This document shows positions 28,762 through 36,737 of a stretch of 64,000 nt of DNA, in pieces. The notes below the pieces were generated by a model, which worked only from the letters and a program-made list of their open reading frames with translations, was not told where the DNA came from and ran no database searches. The position numbers and the translations under genes were made by a program. This DNA is from Lactiplantibacillus daoliensis (lineage in GTDB: Bacteria > Bacillota > Bacilli > Lactobacillales > Lactobacillaceae), in contig NZ_BJDH01000008.1 in NCBI RefSeq assembly GCF_005405005.1, forward strand, positions 1 to 64,000, read 5' to 3'. The first letter of the stretch is position 1. Each line of letters begins with the position of its first letter.

Positions 28762-29446
28762 TGGTGGCCTCCTTCAACTGCTCAACCGACATATCAGCCA
28801 TATTCCCAAACTGTTGCTGTCCCGGACGTAATGCCAGGTAATGGGTCGCATATTTTTTGGCCAAAGGTAAATCGTGGGTCACAAAGAAGACCGTAATATT
28901 GCTCGTTTGATTCAAATTCTGAACCAAGTCTAACAACTCATATTTCATTTCATTATCTAAACTGGCCGTCGATTCATCTAGAATCAACAATTGTGGTTCT
29001 TGCACAATCGCTTGTGCTAAATAGGCCCGTTGTTTTTCCCCACCAGAAGCCATTCCCAGTGGTCGTTGCTTGATTTTTTTAACGTTCGTGACTGCCATCG
29101 CGGTTTGAACCTGGCGATGCTCGGCCTTAGTAAGCCAAGGCAACCAGCCCCGAATATTTAAGCCCACAAAGTCCTCGACAGTCAAAGGATACTCTTGGTC
29201 CAAATTTCGAAATTGTGGCACATAGCCGATTTTTATTGCTTTACGATTTGGATAGTACTTAATTTGACCGGTCGATGGCTTGACTAAGCCTAATAACGCG
29301 CGAATCAAAGTCGTTTTGCCGACGCCGTTTTCACCGATGACTGTCAAAAAATCCCCTTGCTCAATCTTAAAATTCAAGTCCTTAAAGACTTGATTATTGG
29401 GAAAGGCAATTCCCAGATGCTGGACGGCAAGTAAAGGTTCCGTCAT
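28754..29446 (-). CDS. znuC: Zinc/manganese-type ABC transporter ATP-binding protein
   Basis: 230 residues, ATG with GGAGG upstream. Walker A is GENGVGKTT, the signature is ASGGEKQR (not the usual LSGGQ), Walker B is LLILDESTASLD, and the H-loop is FVTHDLPLA. Length and sequence fit the ZnuC/AdcC group. First gene of a two-gene operon with the permease, under a Zur-like palindrome at 29478-29498. Confidence 0.88.
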   Translation of the reverse strand: MTEPLLAVQHLGIAFPNNQVFKDLNFKIEQGDFLTVIGENGVGKTTLIRALLGLVKPSTGQIKYYPNRKAIKIGYVPQFRNLDQEYPLTVEDFVGLNIRGWLPWLTKAEHRQVQTAMAVTNVKKIKQRPLGMASGGEKQRAYLAQAIVQEPQLLILDESTASLDNEMKYELLDLVQNLNQTSNITVFFVTHDLPLAKKYATHYLALRPGQQQFGNMADMSVEQLKEATNV

Positions 29447-29477
29447 ATGTTTGCCTCCATCTCTCTCAAATAAAAGT

Positions 29478-29498
29478 AAATAGTAATGATTACTGTTT
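29478..29498. promoter_or_regulatory. Zur-like operator of znuCB
   Basis: AAATAGTAATGATTACTGTTT, a 21-base palindrome with one central base. It is close to the Bacillus Zur consensus AAATCGTAATNATTACGATTT. It lies 32 bases before the ATG of znuC. Confidence 0.75.
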
Positions 29499-29535
29499 TA
29501 GTTTACCGGAAATAGGCAATTTGTCAATAGGCGCA

Positions 29536-29566
29536 AAAAAACGCATCTCCAAAATCGAGACACGTT
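29536..29566 (-). terminator. Terminator of the GT8-hydrolase unit
   Basis: Minus strand AACGTGTCTC, loop, GAGATGCGTT with two wobble pairs, then TTTTTTT. Confidence 0.75.
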
Positions 29567-29573
29567 CTCACTT

Positions 29574-30422
29574 TTATTCCGCCACGGAGGCAAGGGTTGT
29601 CTCCCAGCGTTTTAATTGTTGTTGATAATTCAAAAATAGCCCAGTAAACTTACCATCACTCTTAACGTCCCAAGGCTTCGGCGTCCCACAGTAATGCAAA
29701 ATCACCGTTTGCGCCATTACCCAATGAATATCATGTTCTGTCAGGGTTCGCGTCTGATAGACCAAGTACTTGCGCGTATCGTAATTCCAAACTTCTTCAG
29801 GAATCTCCAAAATATCAGGACCATACAAAAAGTTTAAAATATCTTGATCCGGTAAAATCAATGTTGAGCTGTATTTCTCGATTGCTTCGGTGATGTCGGC
29901 TAACTTAATCTTTTCACGGGCTTGGTCAACATCAATCACCAAGACACCGGAATTAAAATAACTCGTTGTTGTCCCTAATCGTAACTGATTGACGTTATCC
30001 ACAAGCTTAGTCATACCACGATGGGCTGCGGCAGCCAGCATCTTCCCCTGCAAGTCTAACTCCCATAGTGGCCGAATTGCGTTAATGACTAAAATATCTG
30101 GATCTAAATAGATCACCCGTTTCACAGTTGCCGGCAAAATCTGACCGCACAATAACCGGAAATACATTTCTTGTGGGTACCGTTCAATCAGTGGTGTCTG
30201 CGCCACGAATTCCGCCGTAACGTGTTCATTATGCAAGTGCCAGCCAAACTGATCCGTTAATTGTTGAACTTCTGCGACTTGCGCCGCCGTCATGCTGGCA
30301 TGTACTAACCAAATGCTGAATGTCTCTTTGGGATTATTAGCATGCAGCGACCATAGCATCACCTTTAACGGTGGTAAATAACCTGCATTTAACGTCACTA
30401 ACACATTAATTTCATCAGCCAT
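29574..30422 (-). CDS. Family 8 glycosyltransferase
   Basis: 282 residues. ATG 30422 (MADEINVLVT) has GAGGTG upstream; the GTG at 30431 falls inside that site. GT-A fold with the metal-binding DPD in RVIYLDPDILV, a conserved NSGVLVIDVD, and the late HYCGTPKPW motif of family 8. These enzymes use UDP-glucose or UDP-galactose as donor. The acceptor could be a wall polymer or glycolipid and is not evident. It follows the hydrolase gene by 19 bases and is probably co-transcribed. Confidence 0.9.
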   Translation of the reverse strand: MADEINVLVTLNAGYLPPLKVMLWSLHANNPKETFSIWLVHASMTAAQVAEVQQLTDQFGWHLHNEHVTAEFVAQTPLIERYPQEMYFRLLCGQILPATVKRVIYLDPDILVINAIRPLWELDLQGKMLAAAAHRGMTKLVDNVNQLRLGTTTSYFNSGVLVIDVDQAREKIKLADITEAIEKYSSTLILPDQDILNFLYGPDILEIPEEVWNYDTRKYLVYQTRTLTEHDIHWVMAQTVILHYCGTPKPWDVKSDGKFTGLFLNYQQQLKRWETTLASVAE

Positions 30423-30441
30423 CTTTAACACCTCAGTTAAC

Positions 30442-31386
30442 TTATTTTAAACCCACTTGTTCGGTCAAAAATTCACTCACTACGGCCTGATACCGGTCTG
30501 GATGGGTCCGAATCGCCTGAACATGTTCTGCTTCCGGATCAATGTAGAGTCCTTTTTGTTGCGGCAATTGATCATACAGCAGGTGAGCATTGCTTACTGG
30601 TACGGTTTGATCCCGTGAACCATGAATCAATAAAATCGGTAAGCCGCTAGTCGCAACCTGTTTCAAAATGTGACCATCGGTAAACGCATAGCCGGCACTG
30701 TTGCGCGCAATTTGATTCGCCATGGGCATAATCGGGTAGGCTGGCAAATGAAACTTATGTGTCAGTCGAAATTTAGCCTCCGCGTATAAATCAGCATAAC
30801 CACTATCTTCAATAATTGCTTTGACATTACTTGGAAGCGGTTCACCACTATTTGCCATGACCGTCGCCGCCCCCATTGAAATCCCCATCAACACAATTTC
30901 CAGGTCAGCCCCCAACTCATTGATGGCCGTGACAACCCAACGTTCGTAATCTAACCGATCTAGCCAGCCATACCCAATCGTATGGCCTTCACTGTCGCCA
31001 AAAGCTCGGGCATCCGGTAACAATACATCGTAGCCCAAACTCATAAAGATACGGGCATATGGAATCATTTGCTCGCGCGAATGGCCCAAGCCATGTGCCA
31101 AAATTGCTAAACGCCCCACCGTATGAGGGTTAGGAATGTAAGTTGCAACTAGGTTCAGCCCATCAAACGTCTGCATAAACCACTGTTCCTTAGGTTGTTT
31201 TTCATACCAAAAGTTTTCAATTTCCGTATTTTCTGACCGCGATAACGCTTGCCCCTGCTTTTTTTGCGCATCACTAACATGCATGGCCACTTTATAGGCA
31301 ATTGCGCCGCCGAGTAACGAACCAGCAGCGGTTGTGGTCCCCACGGCTCCTGCTAACGTCAGGCCCAGTTTAGTTGTTGCTTTCAT
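30442..31386 (-). CDS. Membrane-anchored alpha/beta hydrolase
   Basis: 314 residues from ATG 31386 with GAGGTGG upstream (GTG 31395 is within it). An N-terminal hydrophobic segment (about 8-30) is probably a signal anchor. The hydrolase domain has AHGLGHSREQM (oxyanion region), GISMGAAT with the nucleophile Ser, IHGSRDQTVP with the acid Asp, and AEHVQA with the catalytic His. The family includes YqkD-like esterases/peptidases. Substrate unknown. Confidence 0.88.
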   Translation of the reverse strand: MKATTKLGLTLAGAVGTTTAAGSLLGGAIAYKVAMHVSDAQKKQGQALSRSENTEIENFWYEKQPKEQWFMQTFDGLNLVATYIPNPHTVGRLAILAHGLGHSREQMIPYARIFMSLGYDVLLPDARAFGDSEGHTIGYGWLDRLDYERWVVTAINELGADLEIVLMGISMGAATVMANSGEPLPSNVKAIIEDSGYADLYAEAKFRLTHKFHLPAYPIMPMANQIARNSAGYAFTDGHILKQVATSGLPILLIHGSRDQTVPVSNAHLLYDQLPQQKGLYIDPEAEHVQAIRTHPDRYQAVVSEFLTEQVGLK

Positions 31387-31490
31387 CGTAACCACCTCAT
31401 TTCTGTCTTTATTTAACCATAAATCCGCTTACTTGTGCATGATTTACCATTAATTTAGACGAAACTCAAAAAACAAACAGACACAAAAAA

Positions 31491-31513
31491 AGCTTGGATT
31501 TTCGCTCCAAGCT
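31491..31513 (-). terminator. Terminator of ispE
   Basis: Minus strand AGCTTGGA, loop, TCCAAGCT, TTTTTTT. Confidence 0.85.
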
Positions 31514-31544
31514 GACTTAATTTTAGTTCTGAGTTAGTGTCTAA

Positions 31545-31605
31545 AGGTTGAACCGGTCCCTCGTTCGCATGCTATCAGTAACAACCGGAAGCGTTAATAT
31601 TAACC
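31545..31605 (-). repeat. Fragment of large repeat family 2
   Basis: In reverse complement it reads CTTCCGGTTGTTACTGATA, then GCATGCGAACGAGGGACCGGTTCAA, as in module A of copies 1-3. The rest of the element is absent. Confidence 0.65.
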
Positions 31606-31648
31606 TGATTTTCGTCATTCAGGAATAACAATGCCAGCAATAATCTGA

Positions 31649-32515
31649 TTACCGGTCAATCAAATTCACCGGTCGCACTAAATAGACTTCCTTACAAAAA
31701 CCTTTTAGTGAATTATAAACACGTTGTGCGCGGGATTGCTTCCGACAGACGCCAAACACCGTCGGACCAGTCCCACTCATCTGTGCCGCATCTGCGCCAA
31801 AGGTCAATAATTGCTGCTTAATCTGCGTGATTTCTGGATAACGTTTAGCAGTGATGGTTTCCAACACATTTCCCATATTTGGAAAAATCTCGTTTGGTTC
31901 TTGGTCCTGAATACCGGTCAATAGCCCATCAATATTTGGATGGGCCGTTAACTGCCGATAATCTACTTGACGCAAAATATTCGGCGTTGAAACACTAATC
32001 TTCGGTTTGGCCAATATAATCCACATTGGTGGTAACTTGGGGAGTGGCCGAACTAACTCCCCTTTACCCGTCACGTGTGCCGTTTGGCTGTATACACAGT
32101 AAGGCACATCGGAATCAATTTTCAGTCCGAGCTTCGCTAAAGTGGCTAAATCCAAATTCAGCTCCCAAAGGCGATTCAAACCGCGCAAGACTGCGGCAGC
32201 ATCGGAGGAACCGCCACCTAGTCCGGCTGCGACTGGAATTGATTTTTTAATCTTAATTCGGACACCGCTTTGAATATGGTATTGGCGTTTCAACAAACTG
32301 ACTGCCTGAAAAGCCAAATTGCGCCGGTCATTTGGCAAAAAGCCACTATCGGTCGCGACTTCGATTCGATTTGTCCGCAACGTTTCTATCTGAACGTAGT
32401 CGGCCAAATCGACTGAAGTCATAACCATATTCCATTCTTTATCCCCGTTTTGATGTTCAAACAAGGTATCAAGCCCTAAATTAATTTTAGCTGGCGCTTT
32501 TTCCACGATCTGCAC
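31649..32515 (-). CDS. ispE: 4-diphosphocytidyl-2-C-methyl-D-erythritol kinase homologue
   Basis: 288 residues. GTG 32515 (M QIVEKAPAKINLGLD) is 8 bases from AGAGGG; GTG 32524 overlaps that site. GHMP kinase fold: KAPAKINLGL at the N-terminus, the ATP-binding VAAGLGGGSSDAAA, and the late MSGTGPTVFG. IspE belongs to the methylerythritol phosphate pathway. The window also has mvaA of the mevalonate pathway, so this may be an orphan GHMP kinase with another role. The gene sits in its usual place downstream of veg. Confidence 0.92.
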   Translation of the reverse strand: MQIVEKAPAKINLGLDTLFEHQNGDKEWNMVMTSVDLADYVQIETLRTNRIEVATDSGFLPNDRRNLAFQAVSLLKRQYHIQSGVRIKIKKSIPVAAGLGGGSSDAAAVLRGLNRLWELNLDLATLAKLGLKIDSDVPYCVYSQTAHVTGKGELVRPLPKLPPMWIILAKPKISVSTPNILRQVDYRQLTAHPNIDGLLTGIQDQEPNEIFPNMGNVLETITAKRYPEITQIKQQLLTFGADAAQMSGTGPTVFGVCRKQSRAQRVYNSLKGFCKEVYLVRPVNLIDR

Positions 32516-32597
32516 GCGTCTCACCCTCTTTATATCCCCGCAATAACTTGGGTCGTTTTAACTTTGACTATAATTATACTAATTAAAGGGCAAAATA

Positions 32598-32621
32598 AAA
32601 AGACCTTGCTGGGGGTCTTAA
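32598..32621 (-). terminator. Terminator of veg
   Basis: Minus strand AAGACC..GGTCTT with a short loop, followed by TTTTATTT. Confidence 0.7.
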
Positions 32622-32645
32622 TATCGAGAGTTCGCACAAGGCGAA

Positions 32646-32897
32646 TTAAGCTTCGGTTGTTTCATCTTCAAAGGCGATTTGAACGTTTTTCGTTAACACG
32701 TCTGTGTAACTGTATGAGACCCGTTCAAAAGCGTTTTCTTGTTGGTCTAAATCAACGACAAATACAGAACGGTACGTTTCTTTTAAGATACCATGACGTT
32801 CAGTGGTCTTTTTACGGCCCGCTTGGGCAACAACTTTCATCCGTTGTCCGATGCGAGCGTCAAGCTTATCTTTAATTGCAGCTAGTGAAATTGGCAT
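32646..32897 (-). CDS. veg: Veg family protein
   Basis: 83 residues, ATG with GAGGAGG upstream. Begins MPISLAAIKDKLDARIGQRM, with a basic stretch QAGRKKTTERHG and an SH3-like beta region. Veg is a small, highly expressed Firmicutes protein; in Bacillus it is linked to biofilm matrix control. Two tandem promoters lie directly upstream, consistent with strong expression. Gene order ksgA-veg-ispE is as in Bacillus. Confidence 0.93.
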   Translation of the reverse strand: MPISLAAIKDKLDARIGQRMKVVAQAGRKKTTERHGILKETYRSVFVVDLDQQENAFERVSYSYTDVLTKNVQIAFEDETTEA

Positions 32898-32921
32898 TCA
32901 GAAACCTCCTCATGTGAAACA

Positions 32922-32950
32922 ACTATACTAGCTTTTCACAGAAAAGTCAA
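32922..32950 (-). promoter_or_regulatory. veg promoter P2
   Basis: TTGACT (32950-32945), 17 bases, TATAGT (32927-32922). Confidence 0.75.
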
Positions 32951-32951
32951 T

Positions 32952-32980
32952 ATTATATCACAAGGTTTTCCAATGTGCAA
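32952..32980 (-). promoter_or_regulatory. veg promoter P1
   Basis: TTGCAC (32980-32975), 17 bases, TATAAT (32957-32952); one base separates it from P2. Confidence 0.75.
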
Positions 32981-33002
32981 CAATTTTATAAGTCCGCTGA
33001 TA

Positions 33003-33890
33003 TTAGAGTAATTTTGAGTCGTGTAACGCATCTGTTAACGTGATGAATTCATCGACAGACAGCCGTTCAGCACGAATTCGTGGATCAATTCCAGCCGCAT
33101 CCAAGCCCATCTGAATCGCATTTTTTGTTTCCGGTTCTTTACCAAATAAACTCTGTAAATTATTCCATAAATTTTTTCGGCGATGCGCAAAACCAGCTTT
33201 AACGACTTTAAAGAAGGCCGCCTCAGCAAATGGCACATGGGTCCGTGGTGGTAAAGCTGTCAACTTAACAATGGCCGAATCCACATTTGGCGATGGGACA
33301 AAGACCGTTCGGGGAACGATCATTGCTAATTCAGCTGCCATCCGATATTGAACAGCAATCGTCAACGCACCATAAGCTTTGGTCCCAGGTTCAGCGGCTA
33401 ATCGGTCGGCCACTTCTTTTTGCATCATAACCACAATGTTTTCAAACTTAATCGGCCCCGACAAAACGCCCATTAAGATCGGCGTGGTAATGTAATAAGG
33501 CAAATTGGCCACTAGTTTTAACGGATGATCCGCGTCTAAGTGGGCTGCAATCATCGCTGGCAAGTCCGTTTTCAGAATATCTTGATTGATGATTTCAACG
33601 TTGTCATAATCCGCCAACGTTTCATCCAAGATTGGTAATAGACGATCATCAATTTCAAAGGCTAAAACTTGATGTGCAGCCCGAGCCAAATATTCAGTTA
33701 GTGCCCCAATCCCAGGGCCAATTTCAATCACGTTGTCATTCTGGCTAATATCCGCCGTAAAAACGATGTTGTGTAAGACATTGGGATCCGTCAAAAAGTT
33801 CTGACCAAGGCTCTTCTTCACTCTTAAGCCATAGGCATTCATAATCGCCTGGGTACGGGCGGGATTTGCAATATCGATTTCTTTACTCAT
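33003..33890 (-). CDS. ksgA: 16S rRNA adenine-N6,N6-dimethyltransferase
   Basis: 295 residues, ATG with GAGGAG upstream. SAM-binding motif I is VIEIGPGIGALTEYL, the catalytic motif is NLPYYITTPI, and KKSLGQNFLTDPNVL is at the N-terminus. It dimethylates two adjacent adenines near the 3' end of 16S rRNA during 30S assembly; loss gives kasugamycin resistance. The start overlaps the rnmV stop (TAATG), so translation is coupled. Confidence 0.97.
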   Translation of the reverse strand: MSKEIDIANPARTQAIMNAYGLRVKKSLGQNFLTDPNVLHNIVFTADISQNDNVIEIGPGIGALTEYLARAAHQVLAFEIDDRLLPILDETLADYDNVEIINQDILKTDLPAMIAAHLDADHPLKLVANLPYYITTPILMGVLSGPIKFENIVVMMQKEVADRLAAEPGTKAYGALTIAVQYRMAAELAMIVPRTVFVPSPNVDSAIVKLTALPPRTHVPFAEAAFFKVVKAGFAHRRKNLWNNLQSLFGKEPETKNAIQMGLDAAGIDPRIRAERLSVDEFITLTDALHDSKLL

Positions 33891-34453
33891 TAGTTCTCCT
33901 CAAGGTTGATTTGGTCGACCGCCTGCCAAAAATCATCAGGCTGGACTTGGAATAGTTGGAGCCGTTTCGGTAACTGCTTACCATTAACATAGCCGATTTT
34001 CAATAACTCACCGAGTTGCTCACGGCGTTGACGGGCGGCGGGACCGGCTAATAGACCAGCCTTAATTAAGTCGGATTGACTAATTAAGGTCTGTGGTTCA
34101 CTCAAATTTTCAGTGTATAAATGGGCTAACGCCGTCCGAATTGCTTCTGGGCTAGCGTGTTCAACCCCCAAACTACCACCCGCTTTAGTCGGCACGCCGG
34201 CTTTTCGAGGTAGAAAGGCATGTTTGACGCCAGGTACCGCCGCTGAAATAATTCGGCGAATCCGTTCACCGGAAAAGTCCGGATCGGTAAACACGATGAC
34301 ACCGCGTGAAGCTTGTAAGGCTTTAATTTGAGCCACCGTTTCGTCTGAGACAGCCGAGCCATTGGTCTCAATCGTATCAGCATTCACAGCTAAGGCTAAC
34401 CGTTTGGTGTCATCCTTACCTTCGACGACAATTACTTCTTTAATCTTCTTCAA
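33890..34453 (-). CDS. rnmV: Ribonuclease M5
   Basis: 187 residues from TTG 34453 (M KKIKEVIVVEGKDD), close to the 186 of Bacillus. The open frame reaches 34669, but that part lies inside tatD. TOPRIM domain: VVEGKDD and VFTDPDFSGERIRR carry the metal-binding acids. It makes the final cut of 5S rRNA precursor with ribosomal protein L18. It overlaps tatD by 14 bases and ksgA by 1. An AGAGGA about 11 bases upstream is the likely ribosome site. Confidence 0.95.
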   Translation of the reverse strand: MKKIKEVIVVEGKDDTKRLALAVNADTIETNGSAVSDETVAQIKALQASRGVIVFTDPDFSGERIRRIISAAVPGVKHAFLPRKAGVPTKAGGSLGVEHASPEAIRTALAHLYTENLSEPQTLISQSDLIKAGLLAGPAARQRREQLGELLKIGYVNGKQLPKRLQLFQVQPDDFWQAVDQINLEEN

Positions 34454-35216
34454 TCTTAAATAAGTCCTCTGCATTTTGAGTAGTTTGTGCCGCAATCTCG
34501 TCGGGTGTTGTCTCACGCAATCTTGCGACCGCTTCAACGACATAACGGGTAAACCCAGGTTCATTTTGCTTACCACGATATGGTTCCGGCGTGAGATAAG
34601 GCGCATCCGTTTCAACCAGCAAGCTCTCGGCTGGCGTTTGTTTGACCGATTCATGAACGTCATCAGCATGCTTAAACGACGCTACGCCGCTGTATGAAAT
34701 ATGCATACCTAGGTCTAAGAACCGTTTCAGCCATTCAGGATCACCATTAAAACTGTGCATGACCCCACCGGTATCACGAATATCGGCAGCCTTTAAAATC
34801 TTGTACGTGTCTTCAAAGGCATCTCGATTATGCACAGAAATTGGTAGCTGCATGTCTTTAGCAATCGCCACTTGACGGGCAAAAATCTTGCGCTGGGTCT
34901 CCCGTGGCGAGGTATCCCAATGGTAATCTAAGCCAATCTCACCTAGCGCAACAACTTTCGGCTTTTGGAGTTGGGCAATCAGTAGTTTTTCTGCTGCCGC
35001 ATCATAATTTTTAGAATCTTCTGGGTGCCAGCCAACAATCGCGACCAATTCTGGATAAGTTTCAGCCAGCTTGATGGCATCGGCGTTCAATTGCGTATTG
35101 GAACCAACAATTGCCATCCGCACCACGTCCAAAGCCTTGGCCTGCGCTAAATACTTTGGCACGTCATTAATAAACGCTTCATCATTTAAATGGGTATGGG
35201 AATCAAAAATTCGCAC
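34440..35216 (-). CDS. tatD: TatD-family metal-dependent DNase/hydrolase
   Basis: 258 residues from GTG 35216, with AGGGG 8 bases upstream. Metal ligands are visible in order: DSHTHLND, GEIGLDY, VHNRDAF, MHSFNGD, VETDAPYLTPEP. Members are 3'-5' DNases with possible roles in DNA repair or peptide handling. First gene of the tatD-rnmV-ksgA unit. In most Firmicutes metG is immediately upstream; here mazEF and a large repeat separate them. Confidence 0.94.
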   Translation of the reverse strand: MRIFDSHTHLNDEAFINDVPKYLAQAKALDVVRMAIVGSNTQLNADAIKLAETYPELVAIVGWHPEDSKNYDAAAEKLLIAQLQKPKVVALGEIGLDYHWDTSPRETQRKIFARQVAIAKDMQLPISVHNRDAFEDTYKILKAADIRDTGGVMHSFNGDPEWLKRFLDLGMHISYSGVASFKHADDVHESVKQTPAESLLVETDAPYLTPEPYRGKQNEPGFTRYVVEAVARLRETTPDEIAAQTTQNAEDLFKIEED

Positions 35217-35309
35217 GACCGTAACCCCTTTTCAATTTTGACATTCAATTTGTAATCATAGTTGATTTTAACATGTTGCGCAAGCTGGACCAAAAGCTCA
35301 TCGGTTTAA

Positions 35310-35850
35310 GATCTAATCTAAAGAAAGACTCAAAAACATCACAAATGTCCCAGTATCAGTAACCGGCACATCTTAAAGTAGACTTGCAAAACTCAGCGCT
35401 CCGTCAATCAAAATCAGTGTGCTGTGGGGGGACGGAGCCAGCCAAAGTACGGTCTGGCGCCTCACTTCAAAGCCGAAAAACCACGTCTTTGAAGTGCCCC
35501 GCAAGATTAGTCAGCTGAAAACGCCGACTAATCTTGCTGACACTGCACACCGATTTCGACTGACTCCGCTAAGTGTAACTAACAGATTTATAAAAAGAAC
35601 CACTGATTAGCTTGGAGGTTGTTGCTGATAACATCGGACGTGCAGGTGGCGTTTGACCGGCGTTCCTTTTGCCGGCCTTACACGGACAGTTCGAGAGATT
35701 TGCGGTCTTGGCAAAGCTACAAGACGTTTCTGAGGCTTGAACTGGTCCCTCGTCCGTATCAGCCGGAAGCGGCAGTAATCGACTAGTCTTCACCGCCTGT
35801 TTATTGACGTAGTGGTGCAGACCGGCAATTTTTAACTTTCAACCTTAAGA
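35310..35850 (-). repeat. Large structured repeat family 2, copy 3 (inverted)
   Basis: The reverse complement follows copy 2 over its length. The sequence AGCGCTCCGTC at about 35395 matches the end of copies 1 and 2; the other end near 35850 matches their AACTAAAGGTTG start. Module B is complete. Module A has changes in the hairpins and lacks about 10 bases in one arm. Confidence 0.8.
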
Positions 35851-35870
35851 TCTAATAACTACTTGCACAA

Positions 35871-36203
35871 CTAAAGCGATTCCGCTAATAGTTCTAGTGC
35901 TAGGTCAACTTTATCCTGTGGACATTTTTCAATATAGGTAAATTCACGTGCGTTCAAATCAACCGTCCGAATGTGCTCAGTTAGAATACTACCAGTGGTT
36001 TTGGTACGACCATCTAGTGGGATATGGAGCGGGAAAGTTTGCTCACGATTAGAAATAGGTAAAACTCGCGTCAACCGAGAAACTCGATAAAAATCAGGAT
36101 TTGAGATGACGACTGCTGGCCGGAATCCAACCTGTTCATGCCCCATTGACGGACTAAAATTCAACTTAATAATGGCCCCTTGTGGTATCGATACTAATCG
36201 CAT
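35871..36203 (-). CDS. mazF: MazF/PemK-family mRNA interferase toxin
   Basis: 110 residues from ATG 36203 (MRLVSIPQGAIIKLNF), AAGGAG upstream; GTG 36212 abuts that site. The fold is typical: PSMGHEQVGFRPAVVISN (conserved GHEQxGxRPxxV), then LPLDGRTKTTGSIL-like strands and DLNAREF. It cuts mRNA at short motifs when not bound by its antitoxin, which is encoded 50 bases upstream. Cleavage specificity cannot be read. Confidence 0.92.
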   Translation of the reverse strand: MRLVSIPQGAIIKLNFSPSMGHEQVGFRPAVVISNPDFYRVSRLTRVLPISNREQTFPLHIPLDGRTKTTGSILTEHIRTVDLNAREFTYIEKCPQDKVDLALELLAESL

Positions 36204-36253
36204 TTGACGCACTCCTTATTTGATATTTCGGTACGCTCAGTCCTGCTAAAAGC

Positions 36254-36517
36254 TTAAAATTTTTCCTTACCGACAGATGCGCCCCAGTCATATTCTTCAG
36301 GAGCATTCTGCTGCCAATAAGCATCCAAATCAAAGTCATCAAATCGTTGCATTAATTTTGATTTAGGTTGCCCTGGCACGATAATAATTTTTCCATCCTC
36401 AACAGATACCTGCACTGGTGAGTTGATTGGATCAACCAGACCAACCTCCTTTAAGAGAGATTTTTGTAGTCTAACTCCCTGAGAGTTTCCTAATTTAACA
36501 ATTTTTGTGGATACCAT
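36254..36517 (-). CDS. mazE: MazE-family antitoxin (SpoVT/AbrB fold)
   Basis: 87 residues from ATG 36517, GAGGTG upstream. The N-terminal swapped-hairpin DNA-binding domain shows KLGNSQGVRLQKSLLKEVGL; the acidic, flexible C-terminus (DDFDLDAYWQQNAPEEYDW) would wrap the toxin. It should repress its own promoter together with MazF. A TATAAT at 36573-36568 marks the likely promoter. Confidence 0.9.
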   Translation of the reverse strand: MVSTKIVKLGNSQGVRLQKSLLKEVGLVDPINSPVQVSVEDGKIIIVPGQPKSKLMQRFDDFDLDAYWQQNAPEEYDWGASVGKEKF

Positions 36518-36567
36518 CTTTTTCACCTCATCTAAAACCTAGTCTGTAATTTCTCGCCAACTAATCA

Positions 36568-36573
36568 TTATAG
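36568..36573 (-). promoter_or_regulatory. mazEF -10 box
   Basis: TATAAT on the minus strand about 50 bases before mazE. The -35 region (TATTCA at 17 bases) is poor, as expected for a repressed promoter. Confidence 0.4.
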
Positions 36574-36693
36574 CGTAAGTATACACCCCTGAATACATTT
36601 TAGATATCAAGCCAGCTTCAATGTCATTCACTTTGCATGCTACTCATCAAGTACGTAAAACAAGTGAGGGAACTTTTGAGCCCAACTGGCCAG

Positions 36694-36727
36694 ACAAAAA
36701 GTCGTCATCCAACTGGACAACGACTTT
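36694..36727 (-). terminator. Terminator of metG
   Basis: Minus strand AAAGTCGTTGTCC, loop, GGATGACGACTTTTTG. Confidence 0.8.
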
Positions 36728-36737
36728 GTTGAATTGC

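Noticed and set aside
34454-34669. N-terminal extension of rnmV
   Set aside because: It overlaps tatD in another frame; RNase M5 length and the KKIKEVIVVEGKDD start fit TTG 34453.
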